Shown: positions 8,343 through 18,831, counted from the stretch's first letter. The stretch is DNA of 64,000 nucleotides from Glycomyces terrestris (GCF_003933745.1 NZ_RSEB01000002.1:310001-374000); one strand, 5' to 3'. A program made the numbers and translations. The notes: a model not told the origin generated them from the letters alone.

Positions 8343-8765
8343 ATGAGAGCAGTCGTGCAGACCGTCGCCGAGGCCGACGTCACCGTCGACGGGACCAGCG
8401 TCGGCGCGATCGGCGCGGGCCTCCTCGTCCTCGTCGGCGTCACCCACACGGATGGAGCCGCGGAGGCGCGCTGGATCGCCGAGAAGATCTGGAGCCTCCG
8501 CATCATGGAGGGGGAGCGCTCGGCGTCCGATCTGGACGCCCCGATCCTGCTGGTCAGCCAGTTCACGCTCTACGCGGACACGCGCAAGGGCCGGCGGCCC
8601 TCCTGGAACGCCGCGGCCCCCGGCCCGGTGGCCGAGCCGCTGGTCGAGGCCGTCGCCGCCCACCTGCGGTCCCTCGGCGCGCACGTCGAGACCGGCGAGT
8701 TCGGGGCCATGATGCGCGTCTCCAGCGTCAACGTGGGCCCCAACACCATCCTGCTCGAGCGGTGA
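8343..8765 (+). CDS. dtd: D-aminoacyl-tRNA deacylase
   Basis: 140 residues, slightly short for Dtd. It has the two active-site motifs, [16 protein letters not shown] (residues 76-91) and the C-terminal [11 protein letters not shown], which corresponds to the Gly-cisPro loop that recognises D-amino acids. It removes D-amino acids from mischarged tRNA, a cytosolic proofreading step. GGAGG lies upstream of ATG 8343. There is a 127-base gap to the helicase gene. Confidence 0.95.
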   Translation: MRAVVQTVAEADVTVDGTSVGAIGAGLLVLVGVTHTDGAAEARWIAEKIWSLRIMEGERSASDLDAPILLVSQFTLYADTRKGRRPSWNAAAPGPVAEPLVEAVAAHLRSLGAHVETGEFGAMMRVSSVNVGPNTILLER

Positions 8766-8892
8766 CGCCCGCGGCGGCGCGCCGCGGGGGCGGCCTCCGT
8801 GACGTGGCCGATTCAGGACCGGCAAGCGGGCGCCGGGACGGTTCGCGCCGCCTAGAATCATCCGGGTCCGTCGTCCACCGGAAGGAGCCCGC

Positions 8893-10605
8893 ATGATCCC
8901 GGCCGCCCCGCCCGAATCGCTTCCGTCGCTTCGGGTCTGGCAGCGCAAAGCGATGGTGGCGTACCACCGGGGTCAATCGCGGGACTTCCTCGCCGTCGCC
9001 ACCCCGGGCGCCGGCAAGACCACGTTCGCGCTGCGCATCGCCTACGACCTGCTCGCCGACGGCACCGTCGACACGGTCACCGTGGTGTGCCCGACCGAGC
9101 ACCTGAAGGTCCAGTGGTCCGGAGCCGCCGCCCGCTTCGGCATCCAGCTCGACCCGGCCTTCCGCAACGCCGACGTCCACAGTGCCGCCGACTACCACGG
9201 CGTGGTCCTCACCTACGCGCAGATCGGCGCCGACCCGCAGGTGCACCGCCGCCGCACGCTCGCCCGCCGCACCCTCGTCATCCTCGACGAGATCCACCAC
9301 GCCGGCGACGCCCGCTCCTGGGGCGACGGCGTCAAGACCGCCTTCGAGGAGGCCGAGCGGCGACTCGCGCTCACCGGGACCCCGTTCCGCAGCGACGACA
9401 ACCCGATCCCGTTCGTCGAGTACGAGGAGTACGACGACGGCGTCAAGCGCTCGAAGGCCGACGCGGTCTACGGCTACCGTGACGCGCTCGCCGACGGCGT
9501 CGTGCGCCCGGTCATGTTCATGGCCTACTCGGGCCAGGCGAAGTGGCGCTCCAGCGCCGGCGACGAGCTCGCCGTGCGCCTGGGCGAGCCGCTCACCAAG
9601 GACCTCACGAGCCAGGCGTGGCGGACCGCGCTCGACCCCGCGGGGGAGTGGATCAGCCAGGTCATCCGGGCCGCGGACCGGCGCCTGTCGTCGCTGCGCG
9701 CCGCCGGCATCCCGGACGCGGGCGGGCTCATCATCGCGTCGGACCAGAACACGGCCCGCGCGTACGCGGGCATCCTCAAGCGCGTCACCGGCAAGAGCGC
9801 CACGATCGTCCTCTCCGACGACGCCGGCTCCTCCGAGAAGATCGCGAAGTTCGCGGCCTCGGACGACGAGTGGCTGGTGGCCGTCCGCATGGTCTCCGAA
9901 GGCGTCGACATCCCGCGCCTCGCCGTCGGCGTGTACGCCACGAACGCGCACACCCCGCTGTACTTCGCGCAGGCCATCGGCCGCTTCGTGCGGTCGCGGC
10001 GACCGGGGGAGACCGCCTCGGTATTCCTGCCGAGCGTCGTGCCGCTGCTCAGCCTGGCCGAGAACCTGGAGCAGGACCGCGACCACGTCATCAAGCCCAA
10101 GTCCGAGGACCAGGACCCCGAGCTGCTCCTGGAGCAGGCGCAGCGGGTCCTGAACGAGGGCACCGAACTCGGCGGCGAGCGCGAGACCCTGGAGTCGAGC
10201 GCGGAACTCGACGCGGTGATCTTCGACGGCGGCTCCTTCGGCCTGCCGGTGCAGGCCGGGAGCCACGAGGAGCAGGAGTACCTGGGCCTGCCGGGGCTCC
10301 TCACGCCCGAGCAGATCCACCTGCTGCTGCGCAAGCGCCAGCGCGAGCAGATGTCGAAGCAGAAGAGCGGCGCCCGCACCGAGGTCGCCGAGCGCCAGGC
10401 CGCCGAGCCGCCGATGACGAACGCGCAGCGCCGGCTCAAGCTCCGCAAGCAGTTGAACGCGCTCGTGGGGGCCCGCTCATTCGCCACGAACGAGCCGCAC
10501 GGCAAGATCCACGCGACCCTGCGCTCCAAGTGCGGCGGCCCGCCGAGCGCGCAGGCGACCATCGAGCAGCTGGAGGAGCGGATCGCCGAGATCCGCTCCT
10601 GGTGA
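8893..10605 (+). CDS. DEAD/DEAH-box (SF2) helicase
   Basis: 570 residues. Motif I is ATPGAGKTT (36-44), motif II DEIHH near residue 133, motif III LTGTPFR, and motif VI QAIGRFVR, with VSEGVDIPRL before it, so both RecA-like domains are complete. The C-terminal 150 residues are charged and lack a recognised domain. It is related to the UvsW/RAD25-type helicases of actinobacteria; substrate unknown. GGAAGGAG precedes ATG 8893 and TAGAAT at 8853-8858 is a plausible -10. An unusual 16-bp repeat array follows in the 3-prime region. Confidence 0.88.
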   Translation: MIPAAPPESLPSLRVWQRKAMVAYHRGQSRDFLAVATPGAGKTTFALRIAYDLLADGTVDTVTVVCPTEHLKVQWSGAAARFGIQLDPAFRNADVHSAADYHGVVLTYAQIGADPQVHRRRTLARRTLVILDEIHHAGDARSWGDGVKTAFEEAERRLALTGTPFRSDDNPIPFVEYEEYDDGVKRSKADAVYGYRDALADGVVRPVMFMAYSGQAKWRSSAGDELAVRLGEPLTKDLTSQAWRTALDPAGEWISQVIRAADRRLSSLRAAGIPDAGGLIIASDQNTARAYAGILKRVTGKSATIVLSDDAGSSEKIAKFAASDDEWLVAVRMVSEGVDIPRLAVGVYATNAHTPLYFAQAIGRFVRSRRPGETASVFLPSVVPLLSLAENLEQDRDHVIKPKSEDQDPELLLEQAQRVLNEGTELGGERETLESSAELDAVIFDGGSFGLPVQAGSHEEQEYLGLPGLLTPEQIHLLLRKRQREQMSKQKSGARTEVAERQAAEPPMTNAQRRLKLRKQLNALVGARSFATNEPHGKIHATLRSKCGGPPSAQATIEQLEERIAEIRSW

Positions 10606-10661
10606 GCCCGCGGCCGGGGCCCGCGGGGCCGGGCCGATCAGGACGTCAGCGCTTGCTCCGG

Positions 10662-10886
10662 CGACAGCACTTTCCTCAGTGCTAGTGCTTCCAATTTCGA
10701 CAGTGCCTTGCTACGACCGTGCCTCGAAACGACAGCGCCTCGGCACGACAGGGCCCTGATACGACAGCGCCTCTGGACAACAGGGGCCCCGATAAGACCA
10801 TGCCTCGATTCGACCGTGCCGCACCACTGCGGCGACAGTGCCGCCGCACGACGGTTCCGGGGCGCGACGTGCCCCGGAGACGACGC
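10662..10886. repeat. 16-bp tandem repeat array, about 11-12 units
   Basis: Units begin at 10698, 10714, 10730, 10746, 10762, 10778, 10795, 10811, 10833, 10849 and 10865, with a partial one at 10881 and a diverged one at 10662. The consensus is CGACAGNGCCTCGNNA; the first ten bases are best kept. Most steps are exactly 16 bases; one unit is 17 and one 22. Because 16 is not a multiple of three the frame changes each unit, so this is not coding. It sits between the helicase stop and the terminator. All units are in the same orientation. Confidence 0.85.
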
Positions 10887-10916
10887 AGGGCCCGAGCGGA
10901 TCTCCGCTCGGGCCCT
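10887..10916. terminator. Bidirectional terminator between helicase and DUF7455 genes
   Basis: A perfect 13-bp stem with the loop ATCT, flanked by TTGAAGTCTT on the plus side. It separates two convergent transcripts and directly follows the repeat array. Confidence 0.8.
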
Positions 10917-10935
10917 TGAAGTCTTGATATGCGGG

Positions 10936-11175
10936 CTAGTTCTCCGAGGCCATGAGGTCGGTGCCGCGCCACTCGAACTCGGGGTCGGCGGTGAAATCGA
11001 TGGCGATCGGCACGAGCTTCTCGGCGAACTGGTTCGCGTGGTGGCCGCAGAAGACGAGGTCGCCGCCTTCGGCCAGGGTCACGCGAAGCTTTGCCGCGGC
11101 GCTACACCGATCGCAGCGCTCGCCCGCGATCGGACGTTCCTCCGTCTGGGGCGGGGGCGTCAGGGTGGATGTCAT
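10936..11175 (-). CDS. Small zinc-ribbon-like protein (DUF7455 type)
   Basis: 79 residues. CDRC (residues 22-25) and FCGHH form a likely zinc site. The rest is acidic near the C-terminus (DFTADPEFEW). The family is found throughout actinobacteria, often next to sigA as here; its role is unknown. GGAGG lies upstream of ATG 11175 at good spacing. It is separated from sigA by about 330 bases and so probably has its own promoter. Confidence 0.8.
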   Translation of the reverse strand: MTSTLTPPPQTEERPIAGERCDRCSAAAKLRVTLAEGGDLVFCGHHANQFAEKLVPIAIDFTADPEFEWRGTDLMASEN

Positions 11176-11505
11176 ACCAGGTCCTCCGCTGCGTTCGGTC
11201 GCTGTGCTTTCAACACAACGTGGATGTTCTGTCGGCCTGTTGACCGGCTCGTTCCGTTCAACGCCTGCACTGTACTACCCCTTCCCGACATCGACCGACT
11301 GAGACTCGGCTCACTCGCCCTTGACTGTCGGGTAGTTGTTCCACACCGTAGCCCAAGGAACGGCGATCGACAACCCGGCGGGTCTTACGTGTACCCACCC
11401 GTTCGGGTGATACACACCAGGTCCGGGCCGCGCGGGCGGCGCGAGTTCGAATGCCGTGTAAGCCCACAGCGAATTTTCGGCCGCGCCGCGGCGCCTCCGG
11501 GCCCG
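11176..11505. other. Intergenic region between sigA and the DUF7455 gene
   Basis: About 330 bases without a credible gene. An imperfect inverted repeat near 11391-11414 (GTGTA-ccc-ACCCG-TT-CGGGT-ga-TACAC) could end the sigA transcript. The half nearer 11175 is less GC-rich and should hold the DUF7455 promoter, but I could not define a convincing pair of -35 and -10 boxes. Confidence 0.4.
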
Positions 11506-13098
<1,593 letters not shown>

Positions 13099-13300
13099 GA
13101 GCAACCTTCCGAGGCAATGGCGGGCACGGCGCAGCCGGGCTCCATAGCGGGTGAGCGTTGGATATTGGGTCGGCAGCCCAGGTCGGCACAACGACCGGGC
13201 AGGCGTGAATTGTAGCGCCGAAATTCGCCTGCGGCCCGTCCGTGATGCCGTTTCGAGCTGTGTTTCCGCATTTTCAGTGAGAGTCGGGGGTGACGGCGGT

Positions 13301-13813
13301 CTATTCTACCGCGCAGGTGCCCTCGGGCGCCTCGATGCCGCCGCTCTGCGCGAAGGACTGCCGTGCGTCCGACGCCGACCTGACCTCGCGGAAGTCGCTC
13401 CCGAGGGTGATCGTGATCGGCTGCGCCCACTCCAGGTCGAACCCGTCGCGGCCCTGGTAGAAGTACGCGTACGTGTGCAGTCCGGCCGCGTACTGCTCGG
13501 GACCGTACTGCACCAGCGCCGTCCCGTCGTACGGCTCCGCCGCGTCACCGGTCTCGACGACGATGAACCCGCGGTCCTCCAGCTGCGCGGCCGCCTGGTC
13601 GGCGAGGCCGGACTGGTCGGTGCCGTTCAGGACGATCACCTCGATCTCGGAGGGGTCCGGAATCGGGGCGGTCTTGATCTCGACGGCCCCCGGATCGCAG
13701 TCGCTGTTCGCCGACAGCTGCGAGTCGTTCTTGATCGCCCACAGGGTCACCAAGCCTGCGACCAGCGCCAAGGCGCACAGCACCACCAACGCGCGGATAC
13801 GAGCGATACGCAC
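13301..13813 (-). CDS. cei: Cei-like protein with LytR C-terminal domain
   Basis: 170 residues. One N-terminal membrane helix (about 6-26) anchors an extracellular domain. The core [28 protein letters not shown] is the LytR_C fold seen at the end of some cell-wall ligases. It corresponds by position and architecture to mycobacterial Rv2700 (Cei), which affects cell-envelope integrity. GTG 13813 is supported by GGGGAGG. The M. tuberculosis genes ppgK and suhB that separate sigA from cei are absent here. Confidence 0.82.
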   Translation of the reverse strand: MRIARIRALVVLCALALVAGLVTLWAIKNDSQLSANSDCDPGAVEIKTAPIPDPSEIEVIVLNGTDQSGLADQAAAQLEDRGFIVVETGDAAEPYDGTALVQYGPEQYAAGLHTYAYFYQGRDGFDLEWAQPITITLGSDFREVRSASDARQSFAQSGGIEAPEGTCAVE

Positions 13814-14161
13814 GGCTTGCCTCCCCGAATGTTCGAACCCCAGCAGTTCATCTTCTGGCCCTTAGACGACCCGACGTCCCGCAAACGTTGCCATGGGAAG
13901 GCTATCGTGCGCGGGTCGTCTTCGTGGGCGAGAGGCGGTACACTCGCAGCCCTCGTCACGAAAGTGTTTCTCGCCACAATGGGGATGAAAAAGCGGGGGG
14001 CATCGTGTATAGGAATGGACTGCACGCGGTAAGGTACGCCGCCTGCACGGAGGAACCGAACCCGCCGTCCGAGCCGAGCCGCCGTGTCACCCGAGCACGC
14101 CGGCGGTACCCCGAGCTCGGTGCCGGCACCGTGAATGCAAACCAATGGGAGTGGAAAAACG
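13814..14161. other. Divergent intergenic region, cei / DUF4193
   Basis: About 350 bases, less GC-rich than the genes around it. It should contain promoters for both. TATAGG near 14009 and TAAGGT near 14031 are candidate -10 elements for the plus-strand gene, but neither has a clear -35. No small open frame with a good start was seen. Confidence 0.35.
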
Positions 14162-14458
14162 ATGGCAACCGACTACGACGCCCCCCGCCGGGACAAGGAA
14201 GAGACCCCTGGCCCCGACGGCATCGAGGCGCTGGCCAAGGGTCGCACCGACCAATCGGGGTCGGTGGACGTCGACGAGGCCGAGGTCGCCGAGAACTTCG
14301 AGCTGCCCGGCGCCGACCTCGGTGACGAGGAGCTGTCCGTCAAGGTCCTGCCGATGCAGGCCGACGAGTTCCGCTGCTCCTCCTGCTTCCTGGTCCACCA
14401 CCGGAGCCAGTTCGCCAAGGAGAAGAACGGGCAGCCGATCTGCAAGGACTGTGCGTAG
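14162..14458 (+). CDS. DUF4193 family protein
   Basis: 98 residues; corresponds to mycobacterial Rv2699c. An acidic N-terminal half (SVDVDEAEVAENFELPG) is followed by a four-cysteine zinc ribbon: CSSC near residue 77 and CKDC at the extreme end. Strongly conserved across actinobacteria; function unknown, though RNA-polymerase-associated roles have been considered for such small acidic zinc proteins (inference). ATG 14162 follows GGGAGTGG at suitable distance. Confidence 0.9.
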   Translation: MATDYDAPRRDKEETPGPDGIEALAKGRTDQSGSVDVDEAEVAENFELPGADLGDEELSVKVLPMQADEFRCSSCFLVHHRSQFAKEKNGQPICKDCA

Positions 14459-14484
14459 GCCGGTCCTGACCCCTCGAAAAGCGC

Positions 14485-14514
14485 ACGGCTCGTGGGAATG
14501 CTCCCGCGAGCCGT
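14485..14514 (+). terminator. Terminator after DUF4193 gene
   Basis: A 13-bp stem with one G-T pair and the loop ATGC, 26 bases after the stop. Confidence 0.75.
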
Positions 14515-14609
14515 CTCGCTTCTCCGGAGGAGTCGGCGAGGCGCTTTGACGGCTCCGTGCAAGACCTGACGGCCGCGTCTCGCTTGTCCCCGAAGGGAAT
14601 TCGCGCGTC

Positions 14610-15086
14610 CTAGCGCTCGCTCGGCACCGCCGCCGCGAGCGCCTCGCGCAGCCGCTCCGGGCGGCGCGAGGACACGATCCAATACGGGGTCGGGTCCTCC
14701 GGGTCGTCCAGGACGATCCGCACGCCCCGGTTGATCCAGGGCCGCTGGACGACGAACGCGAGCGGGTGCTGCGCCACCCCGAGCGCGTCGGAGTACGCGA
14801 CCGGCTCGAGCACCTCGACCGAGGCGACGGCCGACAGCGGCAGCCGCGCGTCGTCGACGTGCAGCCACACCCCGTCGGGCTCCTCGACCACGCGGACCGG
14901 GAGCCGGCCCAGCCACCAGGCGCCGACCAGCGGCGCCACCAGCACCACCGCGCTCGCCGCGACGCGCCACCAGCGCATGTCGCCCAGGTTCGACAGGGCC
15001 GCGGCGATGACCGCCAGGGCCGCCACGGCCAGCCAGCCCGCCGCGGGCAGGCTCATGCGCTCGGCGTACCGTTCCCCACTCCTCAT
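14610..15086 (-). CDS. DUF3093 family membrane protein
   Basis: 158 residues with two adjacent membrane helices (about 15-33 and 40-58) and a C-terminal beta-rich domain containing LPLSAVASVEVLEP and WINRGVRIVLDDPEDPTPYWIVSSR. It matches mycobacterial Rv2698 in position and layout. Start ATG 15086 is chosen because TATGGT lies seven bases upstream, fitting a leaderless transcript; ATG 15098, four codons earlier, is the alternative. It is divergent from dut. Function unknown. Confidence 0.82.
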   Translation of the reverse strand: MRSGERYAERMSLPAAGWLAVAALAVIAAALSNLGDMRWWRVAASAVVLVAPLVGAWWLGRLPVRVVEEPDGVWLHVDDARLPLSAVASVEVLEPVAYSDALGVAQHPLAFVVQRPWINRGVRIVLDDPEDPTPYWIVSSRRPERLREALAAAVPSER

Positions 15087-15093
15087 ATCTGAG

Positions 15094-15099
15094 ACCATA
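15094..15099 (-). promoter_or_regulatory. -10 box, probable leaderless DUF3093 transcript
   Basis: TATGGT on the minus strand precedes ATG 15086 by seven bases. It overlaps the alternative start at 15098, so the two interpretations exclude each other. Confidence 0.35.
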
Positions 15100-15152
15100 T
15101 CCCCGCATCACGCCGCGCCGACGCGCGTGCCGCCGCGAGTGAGAGGAACCCG

Positions 15153-15629
15153 ATGACCGCGGAAGTCCCGGTCGCCATCAGGCGGCTCGACCCCGACCTG
15201 CCCGTCCCCGCCTACGCCCACGAGGGCGACGCGGGCGCCGACCTGTACGCCGCCGAAGGCGTCGAGCTCGCCCCGGGCCGGCGCGCGCTCGTCGGCACCG
15301 GCGTGGCCGTCGCGATTCCGGACGGGCACGTGGGGTACACCAACCCCAGGTCGGGCCTCGCCCACCGCCTCGGCGTGACCATCGTCAACGCCCCCGGCAC
15401 CATCGACTCCGGCTACCGCGGTGAGATCAAGATCAACCTCGTCAACCTCGATCCTGAGCGGACCGCCGTCATCGAACGCGGCGACCGTATCGCACAATTG
15501 GTAGTCCAACCGGTTGTGCGAGCCCGTTTCACCGAGGTCGACGACTTCGCGCCCACACAGCGCGGCGCGGACGGCCACGGGTCCACCGGCGGGCACCGCC
15601 GACTTGCAGAGGAGAGCGAACGTGTTTAA
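15153..15629 (+). CDS. dut: dUTP diphosphatase
   Basis: 158 residues, trimeric dUTPase family. All five motifs are present: [35 protein letters not shown] (catalytic Asp), [13 protein letters not shown] and the C-terminal [10 protein letters not shown]. The His in motif five replaces the usual Phe, as in mycobacteria. It hydrolyses dUTP to dUMP, preventing uracil in DNA and feeding dTMP synthesis. AGAGG lies upstream of ATG 15153. The end overlaps the DUF3710 gene by eight bases. Confidence 0.96.
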   Translation: MTAEVPVAIRRLDPDLPVPAYAHEGDAGADLYAAEGVELAPGRRALVGTGVAVAIPDGHVGYTNPRSGLAHRLGVTIVNAPGTIDSGYRGEIKINLVNLDPERTAVIERGDRIAQLVVQPVVRARFTEVDDFAPTQRGADGHGSTGGHRRLAEESERV

Positions 15630-16365
15630 ACGGCGACGGGGAGCGAAGAAGCAGCGCCCCGCTGAGGGCGCGGTCCTCGACTCGCTGGCCGAGAGCGGCG
15701 AGACCATCGAGCGCGAGGCCACCGAGGGCCCCTACGACGTCGCCGACGCCCCCGACGACGACGTGCGGCGCATCGACCTGGGAGCGATCCGACTCCCGGT
15801 CCCCAAGGGCGTGGGCTTCCAGGCCCAGACCGACGCCAAGGGCAACATCAGCCAGGTCCTGCTCACCACCGGGACCTCCGCGCTCCAGCTGCTCGTGCGC
15901 GCCGCCCCCCGCTCCGAGGGCATCTGGCCCGAGATCCGCGAGGAGCTCGCCGCCACCGTCACCGGCCAAGGCGGCCAGGTCGAGGAGGTCGAGGGCCGCT
16001 GGGGCACCGAGCTCATCGCCAAGGTCACCACCAAGAAGGGCGACAACTCGGTGCGCTTCTGCGGCGTCGACGGCCCCCGCTGGTTCGTGCAGGCCACCTT
16101 CCAGGGCCAGCGCGCCCTCGACGAGGCCGCCGCCCCCGAACTCGACGAGGCCCTCCAGAACCTCGTCATCGACCGCGGCTCCATCGCCATGCCGGTCCGC
16201 GAGCCGCTGCCGCTCAAGCTCCCGCCGAAGATGGCCGAGGAGGCCGCCGCCCGCATCGCGCAGCGCAAGGCCGAAGGCGGCGACGGCAACCGCGCCATCA
16301 TCGCCGCCGGCGACACCCCGCGGCCGCAGGTGCGCCGCAAGCCCTCGCCGCGCCCGAAGCGGTAG
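15622..16365 (+). CDS. DUF3710 family protein
   Basis: 247 residues; corresponds to Rv2696c. A basic N-terminus ([11 protein letters not shown]) precedes the conserved domain with [19 protein letters not shown] and [18 protein letters not shown]. The C-terminus is basic and Pro-rich. Function unknown; always near dut in actinobacteria. GTG 15622 overlaps dut and has GAGGAG seven bases upstream, indicating coupled translation. The following OB-fold gene starts directly after its stop codon. Confidence 0.88.
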   Translation: MFKRRRGAKKQRPAEGAVLDSLAESGETIEREATEGPYDVADAPDDDVRRIDLGAIRLPVPKGVGFQAQTDAKGNISQVLLTTGTSALQLLVRAAPRSEGIWPEIREELAATVTGQGGQVEEVEGRWGTELIAKVTTKKGDNSVRFCGVDGPRWFVQATFQGQRALDEAAAPELDEALQNLVIDRGSIAMPVREPLPLKLPPKMAEEAAARIAQRKAEGGDGNRAIIAAGDTPRPQVRRKPSPRPKR

Positions 16366-16740
16366 ATGGCCGCCGCCCAGGGGCGCACCGGGGTGCGCGA
16401 GTGGTTCAAGCGCCTGGCCGCCCCGCCGCAGGAGCTGTTCGCCGCCGAGGTGCGCCGGGAGACCGCCGCCGGGGCCGTGCCGCTGGCCGGCCTCGAGGCC
16501 CGGCAGCTCGCGGTCGTCGCCGGCCGCCTCCGGTCCGTCGTGCACCGCACCGACGGGCGCTCCCCGTCGGTGGAGGCGGAACTGTACGACGGCACCGGTC
16601 AGGTCGCATTGGTCTGGATGGGCCGACGGCGTATCGTGGGCTTGGAGGCCGGGACCAGGCTCGTCGCGCGCGGGCGGGTCGCCCAGCTGGGCGACGGACG
16701 CCTCGCCATCTACAACCCGACCTACGAGCTGCGCCCCTGA
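16366..16740 (+). CDS. OB-fold nucleic-acid-binding protein
   Basis: 124 residues. The region from about 48 to 122 (AVVAGRLRSVVHRTDGRSP, VEAELYDGTGQVALVWMGRRRI, RLVARGRVAQLGDGRLAIYNP) has the OB-fold pattern seen in RecG wedge and tRNA anticodon domains. It matches Rv2694c by position. The ATG immediately follows the DUF3710 stop, so translation is probably coupled. DNA or RNA binding is inferred from the fold only. Confidence 0.82.
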   Translation: MAAAQGRTGVREWFKRLAAPPQELFAAEVRRETAAGAVPLAGLEARQLAVVAGRLRSVVHRTDGRSPSVEAELYDGTGQVALVWMGRRRIVGLEAGTRLVARGRVAQLGDGRLAIYNPTYELRP

Positions 16741-16775
16741 GCGCGGACCGGCCACATCGAACTGGAAGGCCCGCA

Positions 16776-17474
16776 TTGAGCACCGAGACGCCGAGCCGCA
16801 AGCCGGACGCCCGCGAGGACGACGAGCTCCCGCCGTTCACCGAGCAGCTGTCGCAGCAGCTCGGCGGTGTCAAGGGGGTCGTCGAGGCCGCCGTCCCGAT
16901 CACCCTGTTCGTGGTCCTCAACCCGCTCCTGCCCGACCGGATGGGCCCGCTCAGCGGCCTCCAGTGGGCGATCGTGATCTCCGCGGCGAGCGCGCTGGGC
17001 ATCGCGGCGTGGCGCGCGATGCGCAAGGAGTCGATCCGGCACGCCCTCAACGGCCTGTTCGGGATCGCCCTCGGCGCGTTCCTCGCGTGGCGGTCCACGG
17101 ACGCGCGCGACTTCTACCTGCCGGGGATCATCCAGGGCTCGGTCTACGGGGTCCTGCTCATCGTCTCGGCGCTGGTGCGCCACCCGGTGATCGGCTGGAT
17201 CTACGCCGTGGTCGCGCAGGGCGGCAAGAAGGAGTGGCGGCAGAACAAGCCGCTGGTGGACATCCTCAGCCGGATCACGATCCTGTGGGGCGCGGTGTTC
17301 CTCGCCAAGAACGCGGTCCGCATCTGGCTGTACTGGATCGACGCGGACAACGCGCTGGGCCTGATGACCCTCTTCGGCGGCTGGCCCGTCACGATCGCGC
17401 TGACGGCCTTCACGATCTGGGCGGTGCGCCGCCACATGAGGTCGGTCGAGTCCGCCTCGCCGAGCGAGGCGTAG
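16776..17474 (+). CDS. DUF3159 family membrane protein
   Basis: 232 residues with about six membrane helices after an acidic N-terminus. The motifs HPVIGWIYAVVAQ and LLFSRITILWGAVFLAKNAVR-like text (SRITILWGAVFLAKNAVR) mark DUF3159; it corresponds to Rv2693c. The function is unknown. The TTG start at 16776 is supported by GGAAGG seven bases upstream. It ends the dut operon at a strong hairpin. Confidence 0.88.
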   Translation: MSTETPSRKPDAREDDELPPFTEQLSQQLGGVKGVVEAAVPITLFVVLNPLLPDRMGPLSGLQWAIVISAASALGIAAWRAMRKESIRHALNGLFGIALGAFLAWRSTDARDFYLPGIIQGSVYGVLLIVSALVRHPVIGWIYAVVAQGGKKEWRQNKPLVDILSRITILWGAVFLAKNAVRIWLYWIDADNALGLMTLFGGWPVTIALTAFTIWAVRRHMRSVESASPSEA

Positions 17475-17486
17475 GACGCGAAGGAG

Positions 17487-17514
17487 ACGGCCCGGGGCGC
17501 CCGCCCCGGGCCGT
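17487..17514. terminator. Terminator between convergent DUF3159 and LPMO genes
   Basis: A perfect 12-bp stem with the loop GCCC. It lies 12 bases after one stop and 13 before the other, so it can serve both transcripts. Confidence 0.8.
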
Positions 17515-17527
17515 TCCGCTTGCGGCC

Positions 17528-18658
17528 CTAACTCGGGAAGCACTCGAACTCCGGGGCGGTGCTGAGCGGTCCTGAGACGTTGAACCCGAATTCGGCGGTG
17601 CCGTCCACGGCCACGGCGGCGTTCCAGGCGGCGGGGCCCGCCATCTCCATGCCGCCCATCGTGGAGTGCTCGGCGCTCCAGATGCTGCTGATCGCCACCC
17701 CGCTGGTCGGCCACGTCCAGTGGAGCATCCAGGTGTGGATGGCCTGCGATCCGGTGTTCGCGATCGTCACGTTGACCGTGGCGCCCGAGCCCCAGGAGTT
17801 CACGGTGGCGGTCGCGTCGCACGCGTACCCCGCGGGGTTCCCGGTGGTCGGCCCCGAGGTCGGGGTCGTGGCCGGGTCGCTTGGGGCGGGGCTGCTCGTG
17901 GTCGGCGGCGGCTCGGTGGGCTGGCCGGAGCCGAACCACACGTCGGAGCACGAGTAGAACGACTGGTCGAAGTGGCTGGCCTGCCAGATCATGAAGACCA
18001 CGTGGTGGCCGGAGCGGCCGGGCGCGGAGACCGGGATGTCGACCAGGGTGCCGCCGCCGGAGGCCGGCGGCCGGCCGACGCCCGGATTGATGTCGCCGGT
18101 GTCGGCGACCAGCTCCAGGTCGGCCCAGTCGAGCGCGTCCGTCCGGGCGTCGTAGCCCTGCTTGGTGACGTAGATGCGGTAGTAGTCGGCGCCGTGGTTC
18201 GCCTGGTCCCAGTTGGTGAACGTGAAGCTGCTGTTCACCTGGGTGGTCTTCCACGCGCCGGGGTCGTCGAGGGGCGCGTACCGGGTGCCGCCCGTCAGGC
18301 CGCCCGAGCAGAGGTAGTTGTCGGGCAGGGCCGCCTGGTGGTCGCCGCCGACCTGCTCGCGGTAGAGGCCGTTCCAGTTCCACATCGCGTTGGGGTCGTG
18401 CTGCCAGGCGGCCCAGCACATCGGGTCCTCCTTGGCCATGTCCGGGTTCTGGAAGTCCGAGCCCCAGCGCTCCCAGCAGCCGTAGTGCCGCGAGGCGGGG
18501 CCGATGGCGGTGCCGTGGCCGGACGCCGGCTGGATGAACAGGACGGCGGCGGTGCCGGCCGCGACGAGCGCGGCGACGGCGACGATCGCGGTGCGCAGGC
18601 GCCGCCGGCTCGCTTTGAGCCGGTCGGGCCGCGCCCCTCTGGTGAGGAGATTGAGCAT
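17528..18658 (-). CDS. AA10 lytic polysaccharide monooxygenase with CBM2 (copy 1)
   Basis: 376 residues. A signal peptide with a basic start ends at ASG, leaving His48 as the mature N-terminus, required for the copper histidine brace. The second copper His is in NWDQANHGADYYRIY. The catalytic domain ends with FYSCSDVWFG; a Pro/Thr/Ser linker leads to a CBM2 cellulose-binding module (about 275-376) with WMLHWTW and two end cysteines. The CBM2 and the close likeness to Streptomyces cellulose-active AA10 enzymes imply oxidative cleavage of cellulose outside the cell. ATG 18658 has GGGAG upstream, within a CebR-like site. Confidence 0.92.
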   Translation of the reverse strand: MLNLLTRGARPDRLKASRRRLRTAIVAVAALVAAGTAAVLFIQPASGHGTAIGPASRHYGCWERWGSDFQNPDMAKEDPMCWAAWQHDPNAMWNWNGLYREQVGGDHQAALPDNYLCSGGLTGGTRYAPLDDPGAWKTTQVNSSFTFTNWDQANHGADYYRIYVTKQGYDARTDALDWADLELVADTGDINPGVGRPPASGGGTLVDIPVSAPGRSGHHVVFMIWQASHFDQSFYSCSDVWFGSGQPTEPPPTTSSPAPSDPATTPTSGPTTGNPAGYACDATATVNSWGSGATVNVTIANTGSQAIHTWMLHWTWPTSGVAISSIWSAEHSTMGGMEMAGPAAWNAAVAVDGTAEFGFNVSGPLSTAPEFECFPS

Positions 18659-18671
18659 GATAGCGCTCCCA
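18658..18671 (-). promoter_or_regulatory. CebR-like operator at LPMO copy 1
   Basis: Reads TGGGAGCGCTATCA on the minus strand, 12 of 14 matches to the Streptomyces CebR site TGGGAGCGCTCCCA. It covers the ribosome-binding site and start codon, downstream of the promoter, where bound repressor would block elongation or initiation. Confidence 0.55.
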
Positions 18672-18696
18672 AGATATAGGAACATTGAGAAACTTC

Positions 18697-18726
18697 AATG
18701 TAACCGGCTTGAGCTGCGCATGTAAA
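18697..18726 (-). promoter_or_regulatory. Promoter of LPMO copy 1
   Basis: TTTACA, 18 bases, TACATT. Both hexamers and the spacing are identical to the promoter of copy 2. An inverted repeat ACATTGA-N6-TCAATGT begins within the -10. Confidence 0.65.
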
Positions 18727-18777
18727 CCCCGGCGGGACTGTTTTCATCGTCCGACCCGTCGAAAGTCCCAGCAGGCG

Positions 18778-18816
18778 CGACGGCGGCCCCGGTCGCGAGG
18801 TCCGGGGCCGCCGTCG
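18778..18816 (-). terminator. Terminator after LPMO copy 2
   Basis: A perfect 15-bp stem with a 9-base loop, between the copy 2 stop codon and the copy 1 promoter, so the two genes are separate transcription units. Confidence 0.8.
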
Positions 18817-18831
18817 TCGGGGATATTCGGT

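Noticed and set aside
10698-10880. Possible CRISPR array
   Set aside because: Units abut with no spacers, are too short and lack a palindromic repeat; no cas genes are present.
10682-10972. Minus-strand open frame of 96 codons across the repeat array
   Set aside because: The 16-bp unit changes frame at every copy, there is no ribosome-binding site, and the frame overlaps the DUF7455 gene.
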